This document shows, piece by piece, positions 1 to 10,756 of a stretch of 64,000 nt of DNA (the stretch's first letter is position 1; each line of letters opens with the position of its first letter). A program made the translations under genes and the position numbers. The notes under the pieces were generated by a model. It was not told the origin of the DNA, made no database searches, and saw nothing but the letters and a program-made list of their open reading frames with translations. Source of the stretch: Orlajensenia stereocauli (lineage in GTDB: Bacteria > Actinomycetota > Actinomycetes > Actinomycetales > Microbacteriaceae); NCBI RefSeq assembly GCF_039548895.1, contig NZ_JBCLVG010000002.1, one strand, 5' to 3'.

Positions 1-116
1 ACAAGTAGCCGTGCTGCGCACGACGCCCCTCGGGGCTGCTTCAGCCTGCCCTCGCACCCATTCCGACACGCCCACCTGTGGAATACGTCCGCTGAAATAT
101 GCCGCTACTCACACAT

Positions 117-125
117 TGTGCATAA
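117..125 (-). promoter_or_regulatory. DnaA box
   Basis: TGTGCATAA, the reverse complement of TTATGCACA, matches the TTATNCACA consensus exactly. A weaker box (129-137) follows within 4 nt in the same orientation. Confidence 0.7.
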
Positions 126-295
126 CCTGTGGAAACTTAACGAGTAAGTGCCCGATTAATGTTGACTACTGCCCGATGACTGTGCAACTCGCCCGTCATC
201 ACTGGGATCGAGCCCAGCGGGATCGCGTTAACTTCAACAGGCCGCGCACAAGTCACACGGTTGTAGTTCCCAGACGGAACGTGGCATCGCCGAAG

Positions 296-304
296 TTATC
301 CACA
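296..304 (+). promoter_or_regulatory. DnaA box
   Basis: TTATCCACA, the strongest bacterial DnaA box. It is followed directly by GTTTCCACA (305-313) and TTAACCACA (327-335), forming a tandem cluster in an AT-rich stretch. Confidence 0.8.
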
Positions 305-474
305 GTTTCCACACTTGTTAACACCGTTAACCACATTTCTTTAAACACTTCGACTCGACAACTTTTACGACCAGCGGCCGAATGACAAACCCGGGGCGCC
401 GAGACGCACTCCGTCGCTGACACCCACGGGCTAGCATGGGCAGCACTACACGTACGTACGACAGGAGTGGCTCA

Positions 475-1623
475 GTGAAGTTCCAAGCCAATCGGGATGT
501 CTTCAGCGAAGCAGTGTCCTTCGCCGTCAAGCTCCTCCCGCAGCGGACCACCCTGCCCATCCTCAGTGGAGTCCTCATCGAGGCCACGGCAACAGGTCTC
601 ATCCTGTCGTCGTTCGACTACGAGGTTTCTGCCCAGACCGAGATCAGCGCCGATGTCGAGGAGACCGGAACGATCCTGGTCTCAGGTCGACTCCTCGCGG
701 AGATCGCCAGCCGCCTGCCCAACGCGCCGGTTCGGTTCAGCACCGAGGATTCGCGCATCCTCGTGAGTTGCGGCTCGGCATCCTTCACACTTCTCTCGAT
801 GCCCGTCGAGGAATACCCGAGCATTCCGCAGATCAGCTCGGAGACCGGGGTCGTTCCTGCAGAGGAGTTCGCGGCCGCGGTCGCCCAGGTAGCCGTCGCC
901 GCATCCCGAGACGACGTCACGCCAGTGATCACCGGCGTGCAGCTCGAGGTGTCCGAGAACAGCCTCGGCCTCGTCGCCACCGACCGCTATCGCGTCGCTG
1001 TGCGCGAGATCGACTGGGATGGCGGATCGACGGCAACGGCCGAAACCATCACGGCTCTCGTGCCCGCGCGCACGCTCCAGGAGGTCGGCAAGACCTTCGG
1101 CCACAGCGGAAACATCTCGGTGTCCATCACCTCCAAGGACGAGCGCGAGCTCATCGCCTTCACCGCGGACAAGAAGACCGTCACGAGCCTGCTCATCAAG
1201 GGCAACTTCCCGCCCGTGCGCCGTCTCTTCCCCGAGACAGTCGAGAACTACGCGGTCATGAACACCGCCGACCTCATCGAGGCCACCCGCCGAGTCTCGC
1301 TCGTGCTCGAGCGTGAAGCCGCTCTCCGCTACTCCTTCACAACCGAGGGCGTGACTCTCGAGGCGATCGGGTCCGAGCAGGCGCAGGCCTCCGAGACCAT
1401 CGACGCAGTCCTCACCGGCGTCGAGACAGTCGTATCGTTGAAGCCGCAGTTCCTCCTCGATGGACTGGGAGCGGTGCACTCGGAGTTCGTGCGCATCTCC
1501 TTCACCAAGACCGAGAACCCCAACAAGCCGGGGCCCGTGCTCATCACGAGCCAGACGTCCCGTGACCAGGCCGGCGCTGACAGCTACCGCTACCTGCTGC
1601 AGCCCAACCTGCTTCTGCGCTGA
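475..1623 (+). CDS. dnaN: DNA polymerase III sliding clamp (beta subunit)
   Basis: The 382-residue product is the ring-shaped clamp that tethers the replicative polymerase to DNA. The N-terminus MKFQANRDVFSEAV and the conserved segment with RTTLPILSGV (about residues 25-35) are typical of actinobacterial DnaN, as is the length. I chose the GTG at 475 because AGGAG lies at 463-467 with good spacing and family homology starts there. An ATG 39 nt upstream (436) would add a non-homologous tail. It is the first gene after the origin, the standard position, and gnd follows 28 nt later on the same strand. Confidence 0.95.
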   Translation: MKFQANRDVFSEAVSFAVKLLPQRTTLPILSGVLIEATATGLILSSFDYEVSAQTEISADVEETGTILVSGRLLAEIASRLPNAPVRFSTEDSRILVSCGSASFTLLSMPVEEYPSIPQISSETGVVPAEEFAAAVAQVAVAASRDDVTPVITGVQLEVSENSLGLVATDRYRVAVREIDWDGGSTATAETITALVPARTLQEVGKTFGHSGNISVSITSKDERELIAFTADKKTVTSLLIKGNFPPVRRLFPETVENYAVMNTADLIEATRRVSLVLEREAALRYSFTTEGVTLEAIGSEQAQASETIDAVLTGVETVVSLKPQFLLDGLGAVHSEFVRISFTKTENPNKPGPVLITSQTSRDQAGADSYRYLLQPNLLLR

Positions 1624-1651
1624 CATCTCGCACACAACAGAAAGCACCTTC

Positions 1652-2539
1652 ATGCACATCGGGCTCATCGGCCTCGGCAGAATGGGCGGCAACATGCGCG
1701 CCCGCCTTCGCGAACACGACATCGAAGTGACCGGCTTCGACCAGAATCCGGCAGTGACGGATGCGGCATCCGTCGCCGAACTCGTCGCCACCATCCCCAC
1801 TCCGCGCATCGTCTGGGTCATGGTCCCCGCCGGCGCCATCACCGACTCCGTCATCACGGAGCTCGGCGAGCACCTGGAGGCGGGCGACCTCATCATCGAG
1901 GGCGGCAACTCCCGTTTCACCGAAGACCTCCGTCACGCCGAGCAGCTCTCCGCCCACGGCATCGAGTACATCGATGCCGGTGTCTCGGGTGGAATCTGGG
2001 GCCACGAGAACGGGTACGGCCTCATGGTCGGCGGCAAGACCGACCAGGTCGAGCGCGCCATGCCGATCTTCGACGCGCTTCGTCCCGAGGGTCCCCGCGA
2101 GGAGGGCTTCGTGCACGCCGGCGAGGTCGGTGCCGGGCACTACGCCAAGATGGTGCACAACGGCATCGAGTACGCACTGATGCAGGCCTACGCCGAAGGC
2201 TATGAGCTCCTCGACAAGCGCGAGGACATCATCAAGGACGTACCCGGAACGTTCAAGGCCTGGCAGCGCGGAACCGTCGTGCGGTCCTGGCTGCTCGAGC
2301 TCCTCGTCCGTGCCCTCGAGCAGGACCCCGAGTTCGAGAAGATCGCCGGCTACGTCGAGGACTCGGGCGAGGGTCGGTGGACCATCGAGGAGGCTCTCGC
2401 GAGTGCGGTTCCGGTTCCGACGATCAGCGCCTCGATCTTCGCCCGATTCGTCTCGCGCCAGGACCAGTCGCCGGCGATGAAGGCCGTCGCCGCCCTCCGC
2501 CAGCAGTTCGGTGGGCATGGCGTGAAGGATGCCGGCTAG
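1652..2539 (+). CDS. gnd: 6-phosphogluconate dehydrogenase, decarboxylating (short, NAD-type)
   Basis: Oxidises and decarboxylates 6-phosphogluconate to ribulose 5-phosphate in the cytoplasmic pentose phosphate pathway. The 295-residue length fits the short GntZ/YqeC-like class, not the 470-residue E. coli Gnd. Visible motifs are the Rossmann loop GLIGLGRMGGNM near the N-terminus, the substrate loop GVSGGIWG and the catalytic segment GHYAKMVHNGIEY with Lys and Asn. It sits between dnaN and recF, as in many actinobacteria. The ATG at 1652 starts directly with the nucleotide-binding strand; the Shine-Dalgarno sequence is weak (AGAAAG). A large inverted repeat follows the gene. Confidence 0.93.
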   Translation: MHIGLIGLGRMGGNMRARLREHDIEVTGFDQNPAVTDAASVAELVATIPTPRIVWVMVPAGAITDSVITELGEHLEAGDLIIEGGNSRFTEDLRHAEQLSAHGIEYIDAGVSGGIWGHENGYGLMVGGKTDQVERAMPIFDALRPEGPREEGFVHAGEVGAGHYAKMVHNGIEYALMQAYAEGYELLDKREDIIKDVPGTFKAWQRGTVVRSWLLELLVRALEQDPEFEKIAGYVEDSGEGRWTIEEALASAVPVPTISASIFARFVSRQDQSPAMKAVAALRQQFGGHGVKDAG

Positions 2540-2623
2540 AGATCAACCCTCATGAGCGGGGTCCGGTCTTCTCGATTCGCGAAGATCAGACCCTGCTTTC
2601 ATCTGCGGTTGAAGGTCGGTGTC

Positions 2624-2698
2624 GCCGGGGAGGGCATCCGGTAGGTCTCGCCCAAGGATGCCCGCCGAACCCCAGACCTACCGAATGCCCTCCCCGGC
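2624..2698. repeat. Long inverted repeat between gnd and recF
   Basis: Arms 2624-2648 and 2674-2698 (25 nt each) pair with a single mismatch around a 25-nt loop. This is far longer than a usual terminator and there is no T-tract after it. It could end gnd transcription, encode a structured RNA or be a REP-like element. Confidence 0.75.
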
Positions 2699-2815
2699 TC
2701 GCTTTGTGAGGTCAGGGGATCGATGGGCTCGCTCGGTCGAGTCGAGTCGGGGAGATCCAGCGGCCGTAAAATCAGCAGCGCAGCAGTGCCGGAGCAAGAC
2801 GAGAGGATCGAGCCC

Positions 2816-3994
2816 ATGCGGATCGCCCACCTCTCGTTGACGGACTACCGCAACTACGAGCGCGCCGAGGTCTCGTTCGACGCCGGACCCACGTTGATCG
2901 TCGGGCGGAACGGCCAGGGCAAGACGAACCTGGTCGAGGCCATCGGGTACCTGGCGACTCTGTCGTCGCATCGAGTGTCGAACGACCAACCGCTGATCCG
3001 GGCGGGGCGGGATGCCGCGATCATCCGGGCACGCCTGCAGAGCTCTGATCGAGAACTGCTGGCCGAACTGCAGATCAATCGGGTCGGGGCGAACCGTGCC
3101 CAACTGAATCGCGGAGTGGTCAAGCCGCGGGAGTTGGTGCGGTACTGCCACAGCGTGCTCTTCGCTCCCGAGGACATCGCGCTCGTGCGCGGAGAGCCGT
3201 CGGGCCGTCGCCGGTTCCTCGACGAACTGCTCGTGCAGCGGATTCCGCGCATGGCCGGTGTGCTGTCCGACTACGAGCGCGTGGTGCGTCAGCGCAACAC
3301 GCTGCTGAAGTCTGCCCGGGCCAGCGGGTTGCGCGACGCCAAACTCAGCACCCTCGACATCTGGGACGAGCGACTCGTCGTGCTCGGATCCGAGATCATC
3401 GCCGAGCGCCTGAACCTCATCGACCGGTTACAGCATCCGCTGCGTGCGGCCTACCAGTCCGTCGCCGGTGACGACCAGGTGCCCCGACTCGTGCCCGCGC
3501 TCTCGATCGACGGCTCGGGAGCAGGGGAGGAGGGCGAGGCGCCCGATGCCGTTCCCTCCGAGACCGGGTCAGCGCCGCGTGCGGCATCCGTCACCGAGAT
3601 CGCCACTCGATTCCGCGACATGCTGGCGCGCCTGCGCAGTCGTGAGCTCGACCGGGCCATCACGCTCGTCGGGCCTCACCGCGACGACATCGTTCTGATG
3701 CTGAACGCCCTGCCGGCCAAGGGGTACGCGAGCCACGGCGAATCGTGGTCGTATGCGCTCGCGCTCAAGCTGGCATCGGCCGAGCTGTTGCGGCATGACT
3801 TCGCCAGCGGCGATCCGGTGTTGATCCTCGATGATGTCTTCGCCGAACTCGACCAGGCACGTCGTCGTCGTCTCGCCGACGCGGTGACAGGCTACGAGCA
3901 GGTGCTCATCACGGCTGCGGTCCTCGACGACGTGCCCGAGGCCCTGGCCGGCACCGTGGTGCGCATCCGTGCAGGGGAGGTCGTCGATGCCTGA
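2816..3994 (+). CDS. recF: DNA replication and repair protein RecF
   Basis: SMC-like ATPase that helps load RecA at gapped DNA with RecO and RecR. The product has 392 residues. The N-terminus MRIAHLSLTDYRNY is a RecF hallmark, the Walker A GRNGQGKT is at residues 30-37, an ABC-signature-like SYALALKLASAELL precedes the end, and Walker B is in LILDDVFAELD. The ATG at 2816 is preceded by GAGAGGA; upstream in-frame codons are not family-like. About residues 240-260 hold a Gly/Glu/Ala-rich insertion. The 3' end overlaps dciA by 8 nt, so the two are translationally coupled. Confidence 0.95.
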   Translation: MRIAHLSLTDYRNYERAEVSFDAGPTLIVGRNGQGKTNLVEAIGYLATLSSHRVSNDQPLIRAGRDAAIIRARLQSSDRELLAELQINRVGANRAQLNRGVVKPRELVRYCHSVLFAPEDIALVRGEPSGRRRFLDELLVQRIPRMAGVLSDYERVVRQRNTLLKSARASGLRDAKLSTLDIWDERLVVLGSEIIAERLNLIDRLQHPLRAAYQSVAGDDQVPRLVPALSIDGSGAGEEGEAPDAVPSETGSAPRAASVTEIATRFRDMLARLRSRELDRAITLVGPHRDDIVLMLNALPAKGYASHGESWSYALALKLASAELLRHDFASGDPVLILDDVFAELDQARRRRLADAVTGYEQVLITAAVLDDVPEALAGTVVRIRAGEVVDA

Positions 3995-4550
3995 GATTCC
4001 GGGCGAAGTTTCACGTGGAACGGATGTCGATGAGACCACCGAGCCCGCTGAGACCACAGACCTCGCCGACACTGAGTCGAGCCGCTTCTACCTGCGACTC
4101 AAGGGTGTGTTCACCGACTCGGGCTCACGGCCTCGCCTGACCCGCAAGCGGTACAAGGCCAAAGAGGACGGCGGCAGTCAGCCGTTCGGCCCCGGACGCG
4201 ACCCGAAGGGCCTCGGCTCTGCGCTCGACGCTCTCACCGCGCAGTTGGGGTGGCAGTCACCGTTGGCGCAGTCCTCACTGATGGAATCGTGGGCCGAGAT
4301 CGCGGGCGCCGAGACGGCGAAGCACTCCACACCGGCCGGAATCGAGGACGGCAGACTCACCGTGCAGTGCGAGTCGACGGCATGGGCGACGCAGTTGCGG
4401 CTCATGCGGGTGGCCATCATGACCTCGATCGCGCAGCGGTACCCCGACGCCGGCATCACGTCGGTGCGCTTTCTGGGGCCGGACGCCCCGTCGTGGAAAA
4501 AGGGCCCCAGATCAATTCCAGGGCGTGGTCCACGCGATACCTACGGCTAG
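3987..4550 (+). CDS. dciA: DciA-type (DUF721) replicative helicase operator/loader
   Basis: The 187-residue protein has a charged N-terminal part and a C-terminal DUF721 domain (about residues 75-165, from LGSALDALTAQLGW to TSVRFLGPDAPSW). DUF721/DciA proteins interact with the replicative helicase DnaB and replace DnaC/DnaI-type loaders in most bacteria; the mycobacterial homologue lies in the same place after recF. The ATG at 3987 was chosen because AGGGGAGG sits 6 nt before it; a GTG at 3969 is possible but has worse spacing. The coding sequence contains a parS-like palindrome at 4008-4021. Confidence 0.88.
   Translation: MPEIPGEVSRGTDVDETTEPAETTDLADTESSRFYLRLKGVFTDSGSRPRLTRKRYKAKEDGGSQPFGPGRDPKGLGSALDALTAQLGWQSPLAQSSLMESWAEIAGAETAKHSTPAGIEDGRLTVQCESTAWATQLRLMRVAIMTSIAQRYPDAGITSVRFLGPDAPSWKKGPRSIPGRGPRDTYG
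4008..4021. promoter_or_regulatory. parS: parS centromere site (ParB binding)
   Basis: GTTTCACGTGGAAC matches the 14-nt core of the bacterial parS palindrome (TGTTTCACGTGAAACA family) with one symmetric variation; the two outermost bases differ. It lies within dciA, about 4 kb from the origin-side DnaA boxes, as expected for origin-proximal parS. No other copy was seen in the window. Confidence 0.8.
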
Positions 4551-4627
4551 GGCGACAAATTCGGTCGGACTCGCTCGAAAAGTGCCTCAGATCGGCTGTC
4601 GTGACCGCAGGTGTGACCCCCGTTTGG

Positions 4628-4633
4628 TAGGAT
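4628..4633 (+). promoter_or_regulatory. Putative gyrB -10 box
   Basis: TAGGAT, a good actinobacterial -10 hexamer, is 40 nt before the gyrB start. No clear -35 box is seen at 16-19 nt spacing. CAGGAG at 4656-4661 is the probable ribosome binding site. Confidence 0.4.
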
Positions 4634-4672
4634 GAAGGGTCGCTTGAACGACGGTCAGGAGCCCAATTTCAT

Positions 4673-6652
4673 ATGACAGCGGAACCGAAGGATACTTCTC
4701 CCGAGCACGCATACGGTGCGGATGAGATCCAAGTCCTCGAAGGACTTGAAGCCGTTCGCAAACGACCGGGAATGTACATCGGTTCCACCGGTCCCCGGGG
4801 TCTTCACCACCTCGTCTACGAGATCGTGGACAACTCGGTCGACGAGGCCCTCGCCGGGCATGCCGATCTCATCGACGTCACGATTCTCCCCGATGGCGGC
4901 GTGCGTGTGATCGACAACGGTCGCGGCATCCCGGTCGACCTCAACAAGGCCCAGGGCCGCTCGACCGTCGAGGTCGTCCTCACGGTGCTGCACGCCGGTG
5001 GAAAGTTCGGCGGCGGCGGATACGCGGTGTCCGGTGGACTGCACGGCGTGGGTTCGTCCGTCGTGAACGCCCTGTCGTCCAGGCTCGACGTCGCGGTGAG
5101 CCGGCAGGGTCACGTCTGGCGCCAGAGCTATTCGATCGGTGTTCCGGATGCTCCCCTCTCGATGGACGAGGAATCCGAGGCGACCGGCACGACCATCACG
5201 TTCTGGCCGAGCGAGGAGATCTTCGAGACCGTCGAGTTCGACTACGAGACTCTGCGTGCCCGCTTCCAGCAGATGGCGTTCCTGAACAAGGGCCTCACCA
5301 TCAAGCTCACCGACGAGCGCGAGGTGTCCCGCGACCCCGAGGGCGTCCAGCGCAACGACACCTTCTTCTACGAGAACGGTCTCAAGGACTACGTCGAGTA
5401 CCTCAACCACTCGAAGCGCGCCGACCTGGTGCACGAGGAGATCATCTCCTTCGAGCAGGAGGACACCGAGCGTCACATCGCGCTCGAGGTCGCGATGCAG
5501 TGGACCACCGCGTACAACGAGTCGGTGCACACCTACGCGAACACGATCAACACGCACGAGGGCGGTACCCACGAAGAGGGCTTCCGCGCCGCGCTCACGA
5601 CGTTGATCAACAAGTACGCCCGGGAGAAGGGCATCCTCAAGGAGAAGGACGACAATCTCTCCGGTGACGACGTGCGCGAGGGCCTCACTGCGGTCATCTC
5701 GGTGAAGCTCTCCGAGCCGCAGTTCGAGGGCCAGACCAAGACCAAGCTCGGGAACACCGAGGCGAAGTCGTTCGTGCAGCGTGTCGCCGGCGATCAGCTC
5801 GGCGACTGGTTCGACCGCAACCCCACGCAGGCGCGCGACATCATCCGCAAGGCGCTCCAGGCCGCCACGGCTCGACTCGCAGCTCGCAAGGCCCGCGAGG
5901 CGACCCGCCGCAAGGGCCTGCTCGAGTCGAGCGGCATGCCGGGAAAGCTCAAGGACTGCCAGTCAAAGGATCCGTCGCTCTCCGAGATCTTCATCGTCGA
6001 GGGTGACTCCGCAGGCGGCTCGGCCGTCCAGGGCCGCAACCCGATGACCCAGGCCATCCTCCCGCTCCGCGGGAAGATCCTGAACGTGGAGAAGGCCCGC
6101 CTCGACCGTGCTCTCGGCAACGCCGAGATCCAGGCGATGATCACGGCGTTCGGCGCCGGCATCGGCGAGGAGTTCGTTCCCGAGAAGGCGCGGTACCACA
6201 AGATCGTCCTGATGGCGGATGCCGATGTCGATGGCCAGCACATCTCGACTCTGCTGCTGACTCTGCTGTTCCGCTACATGCGTCCGCTCATCGACCTGGG
6301 CTACGTCTACCTCGCGCAGCCGCCGCTGTACAGACTCAAGTGGACGAACTCGCCGCACGAGTACGTGTACTCCGACCGGGAACGCGATGCACTGCTGGTC
6401 GACGGCGCTGCCGCAGGCAAGCGCATCCCCAAGGAGAACGGCATCCAGCGCTACAAGGGTCTGGGTGAGATGGACTACTCGGAGCTGTGGGAGACCACGA
6501 TGAACCCCGAGACCCGGACCCTGCTGCAGGTGACCCTCGACGATGCGGCCGCGGCCGACGAGATCTTCTCCACCCTCATGGGCGAAGACGTGGAGAGCCG
6601 ACGCAACTTCATCCAGACGAACGCCAAGGACGTCAGGTTCCTGGACATCTGA
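4673..6652 (+). CDS. gyrB: DNA gyrase subunit B
   Basis: ATPase subunit of the A2B2 gyrase that introduces negative supercoils. The 659 residues comprise a GHKL ATPase domain (EIVDNSVDEALAGH, then DNGRGIPV), the transducer domain, and the TOPRIM domain with IVEGDSAGGSA, the PLRGKILNVEKARL motif and the metal site DADVDG. The C-terminal end with RRNFIQTNAKDVRFLDI is typical. The ATG at 4673 lies 11 nt after CAGGAG. gyrA follows 64 nt later in the same direction, the standard actinobacterial arrangement. Confidence 0.97.
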   Translation: MTAEPKDTSPEHAYGADEIQVLEGLEAVRKRPGMYIGSTGPRGLHHLVYEIVDNSVDEALAGHADLIDVTILPDGGVRVIDNGRGIPVDLNKAQGRSTVEVVLTVLHAGGKFGGGGYAVSGGLHGVGSSVVNALSSRLDVAVSRQGHVWRQSYSIGVPDAPLSMDEESEATGTTITFWPSEEIFETVEFDYETLRARFQQMAFLNKGLTIKLTDEREVSRDPEGVQRNDTFFYENGLKDYVEYLNHSKRADLVHEEIISFEQEDTERHIALEVAMQWTTAYNESVHTYANTINTHEGGTHEEGFRAALTTLINKYAREKGILKEKDDNLSGDDVREGLTAVISVKLSEPQFEGQTKTKLGNTEAKSFVQRVAGDQLGDWFDRNPTQARDIIRKALQAATARLAARKAREATRRKGLLESSGMPGKLKDCQSKDPSLSEIFIVEGDSAGGSAVQGRNPMTQAILPLRGKILNVEKARLDRALGNAEIQAMITAFGAGIGEEFVPEKARYHKIVLMADADVDGQHISTLLLTLLFRYMRPLIDLGYVYLAQPPLYRLKWTNSPHEYVYSDRERDALLVDGAAAGKRIPKENGIQRYKGLGEMDYSELWETTMNPETRTLLQVTLDDAAAADEIFSTLMGEDVESRRNFIQTNAKDVRFLDI

Positions 6653-6716
6653 TCCGGTCGATTCCCGCGACGGCCCCTGCGTCGCGCCCTTCGACCAGCG
6701 GACTTGAGAAAGAAGA

Positions 6717-9321
<2,605 letters not shown>

Positions 9322-9329
<8 letters not shown>

Positions 9330-9726
9330 CGTTGCCGAGAAGCTCGCCAAGAAATCACCCCGGCGCTCGCCGTCGAAGCAGGTGCGGCTGCGGCTGGTGT
9401 ACGTCGACTTCTGGTCGGCCGTCAAGCTGTCGTTCCTCGTCGCGATCTGCCTCGCGATCGTCACGATCGTGGGAACGTTCCTCGTCTACACCGTCGTGAG
9501 CCAGACCGGCATCTTCGATGCGGCGAACAAGCTGTTCAAGGATGTCGCCGGCGGATCGAACGACCTGAAGGCCATCCTGTCGCTCGGCCAGGTCATGGGC
9601 TTCGCGGTCGTCGTGTCCCTCCTCAACCTGGTCGTGACCACGGCACTCGGCGCCATCACGGCGTTGCTCTACAACCTCAGCGTGAAGGTCACCGGCGGCG
9701 TTCTCGTCGGTTTCACGAACAACTGA
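9322..9726 (+). CDS. DUF3566 membrane protein
   Basis: A 134-residue protein with a basic N-terminus (KKSPRRSPSKQVRLRL) and two membrane helices, about residues 34-57 and 90-114, separated by an extracytoplasmic loop. DUF3566 proteins follow gyrA throughout the actinobacteria (Rv0007 in Mycobacterium tuberculosis); the function is not established. It overlaps gyrA by 8 nt and is thus coupled to it. A hairpin and the two tRNA genes follow. Confidence 0.85.
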
Positions 9727-9747
9727 GTCAGAGCCGTCGCGCAGCGA

Positions 9748-9776
9748 CGCGCTCGACTCAGGTCGAGTAGCGCGCG
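9748..9776. repeat. Hairpin/intergenic palindrome after the gyrA operon
   Basis: CTCGAC (9752-9757), loop TCAG, GTCGAG (9762-9767), extended by GC-rich flanks with a two-base bulge. The following text (GAAGCGAGACGCG) resembles a dispersed intergenic repeat type often seen in Microbacteriaceae. It may act as the terminator for gyrA-DUF3566. No T-tract. Confidence 0.45.
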
Positions 9777-9879
9777 CGAAGCGAGACGCGAATTGAGATC
9801 TCAGGCGACCACTCCACGGTGAGATCGACTCGATTTCTCCAATCGGATTGCGTCAGGTAGTCTTCTATCTGGCCATTTC

Positions 9880-9953
9880 GGGGATATAGCTCAGGCGGTT
9901 AGAGCGCTTCGCTGATAACGAAGAGGTCCGAGGTTCAAGTCCTCGTATCCCCA
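9880..9953 (+). tRNA. tRNA-Ile (GAT anticodon)
   Basis: 74-nt cloverleaf. Acceptor GGGGATA pairs with TATCCCC (9946-9952), discriminator A. The anticodon stem CTTCG/CGAAG encloses CTGATAA, giving GAT. The T-arm contains GGTTCAAGTCC. CCA is not encoded. Placement behind gyrA is conserved in actinobacteria. Confidence 0.97.
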
Positions 9954-9985
9954 CAGCACAACTTCACACGTACCACCCGTTTCAC

Positions 9986-10058
9986 GGGGCCTTAGCTCAG
10001 TTGGTAGAGCGCCTGCTTTGCAAGCAGGATGTCGGGAGTTCGATTCTCCCAGGCTCCA
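9986..10058 (+). tRNA. tRNA-Ala (TGC anticodon)
   Basis: 73-nt cloverleaf. Acceptor GGGGCCT pairs with AGGCTCC (one G-T wobble). The anticodon stem CCTGC/GCAGG encloses TTTGCAA, giving TGC. The T-arm is GGGAGTTCGATTCTCCC. CCA is not encoded. It lies 32 nt after tRNA-Ile and is probably cotranscribed. Confidence 0.97.
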
Positions 10059-10235
10059 CACTTCCTTCATCAGGCGGATGCCGTCCCTGCCCAGGAGCCA
10101 TGCGGATTCCCGCCGGATCACCTGTGCGGCCAGCGACACGGCGAGACGGGCATGACTGAGGCGCTGGCACTGCTCGACGCACCGAGCTCGCCCGCGGCAT
10201 TCGCCATCAGAGCGGCATCCGACAGACCCGACTTG

Positions 10236-10241
10236 TAGGGT
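10236..10241 (+). promoter_or_regulatory. -10 box of leaderless Nudix gene
   Basis: TAGGGT ends 7 nt before the ATG at 10249 and there is no Shine-Dalgarno sequence, so the mRNA probably begins at or next to the start codon. Confidence 0.45.
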
Positions 10242-10248
10242 TGCCAGC

Positions 10249-10701
10249 ATGGGGATGGACATTCGCGTCGGGGCGTACGGCGTCATCATCCGTGATGGCG
10301 CCATCCTGCTCTCGCACTGGAACGAGCACGGGCGAAGCGGTTGGACCCTTCCCGGCGGTGGAATCGAGAACGGGGAACACCCGGCGGTCGCCGCCGTGCG
10401 CGAGATCCTCGAGGAGACCGGATACATCGCCGACCTCGACCGCCTGCTCGGCATCGACACGCACATCATCCCCGGTCGCAACAGACCCGGCCCCATGAAC
10501 AGGCCCTTGCAGGCGTTGCGCATCGTCTACCGCGCCCACGTCGTGTCGGGCGATCTCACCGATGAGATCGGCGGCAGCACCGACGAGGCCCGCTGGATCC
10601 CGCTCGACGAGCTCGCCGGGCTGCACACCGTCGAACTCGTGCGCGTCGGTCTCACCCTGAACGAGACAGAGCCACCGACCGGCACATACCTGCGGGAATG
10701 A
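10249..10701 (+). CDS. Nudix hydrolase
   Basis: A 150-residue cytoplasmic hydrolase for nucleoside-diphosphate-linked substrates. The full Nudix box GX5EX7REUXEEXGU is visible, from the GGG before IENGE to REILEETGY (about residues 42-65). The exact substrate cannot be read from the sequence. The start at 10249 fits a leaderless transcript; an alternative ATG is 6 nt downstream. The stop codon is immediately followed by a perfect 17-bp hairpin. Confidence 0.9.
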   Translation: MGMDIRVGAYGVIIRDGAILLSHWNEHGRSGWTLPGGGIENGEHPAVAAVREILEETGYIADLDRLLGIDTHIIPGRNRPGPMNRPLQALRIVYRAHVVSGDLTDEIGGSTDEARWIPLDELAGLHTVELVRVGLTLNETEPPTGTYLRE

Positions 10702-10737
10702 GCAGAGCCGTCATCCCCTGGGGGATGACGGCTCTGC
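10702..10737. terminator. Bidirectional terminator hairpin
   Basis: A perfect 17-bp stem, 10702-10718 with 10721-10737, starting at the base after the Nudix stop codon. It separates two converging genes and can terminate either. Confidence 0.8.
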
Positions 10738-10756
10738 AGCACTCGAGCGAGCGTCG

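Larger units (their letters stand above)
1..474. other. oriC: Origin-side intergenic region (dnaA-dnaN, oriC)
   Basis: Non-coding stretch before dnaN, where actinobacteria usually carry oriC. Seen: a perfect DnaA box TTATCCACA at 296-304, a perfect box in the other orientation (TGTGCATAA, 117-125), and one-mismatch boxes at 77-85, 129-137, 305-313 and 327-335. The stretch 293-350 is AT-rich compared with the surroundings and could be the unwinding element. dnaA itself is not in the window; a TAG at 6-8 could be its stop, but this cannot be proven from eight bases. A short open frame across this region has no protein-like character. Confidence 0.8.

Noticed and set aside
436..474. Upstream ATG for dnaN
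   Set aside because: The added residues are not found in DnaN, and the GTG at 475 has a proper AGGAG.
9978..9990. Second parS-like word (CCGTTTCACGGGG)
   Set aside because: Only half of the palindrome matches, and it abuts the tRNA-Ala acceptor.
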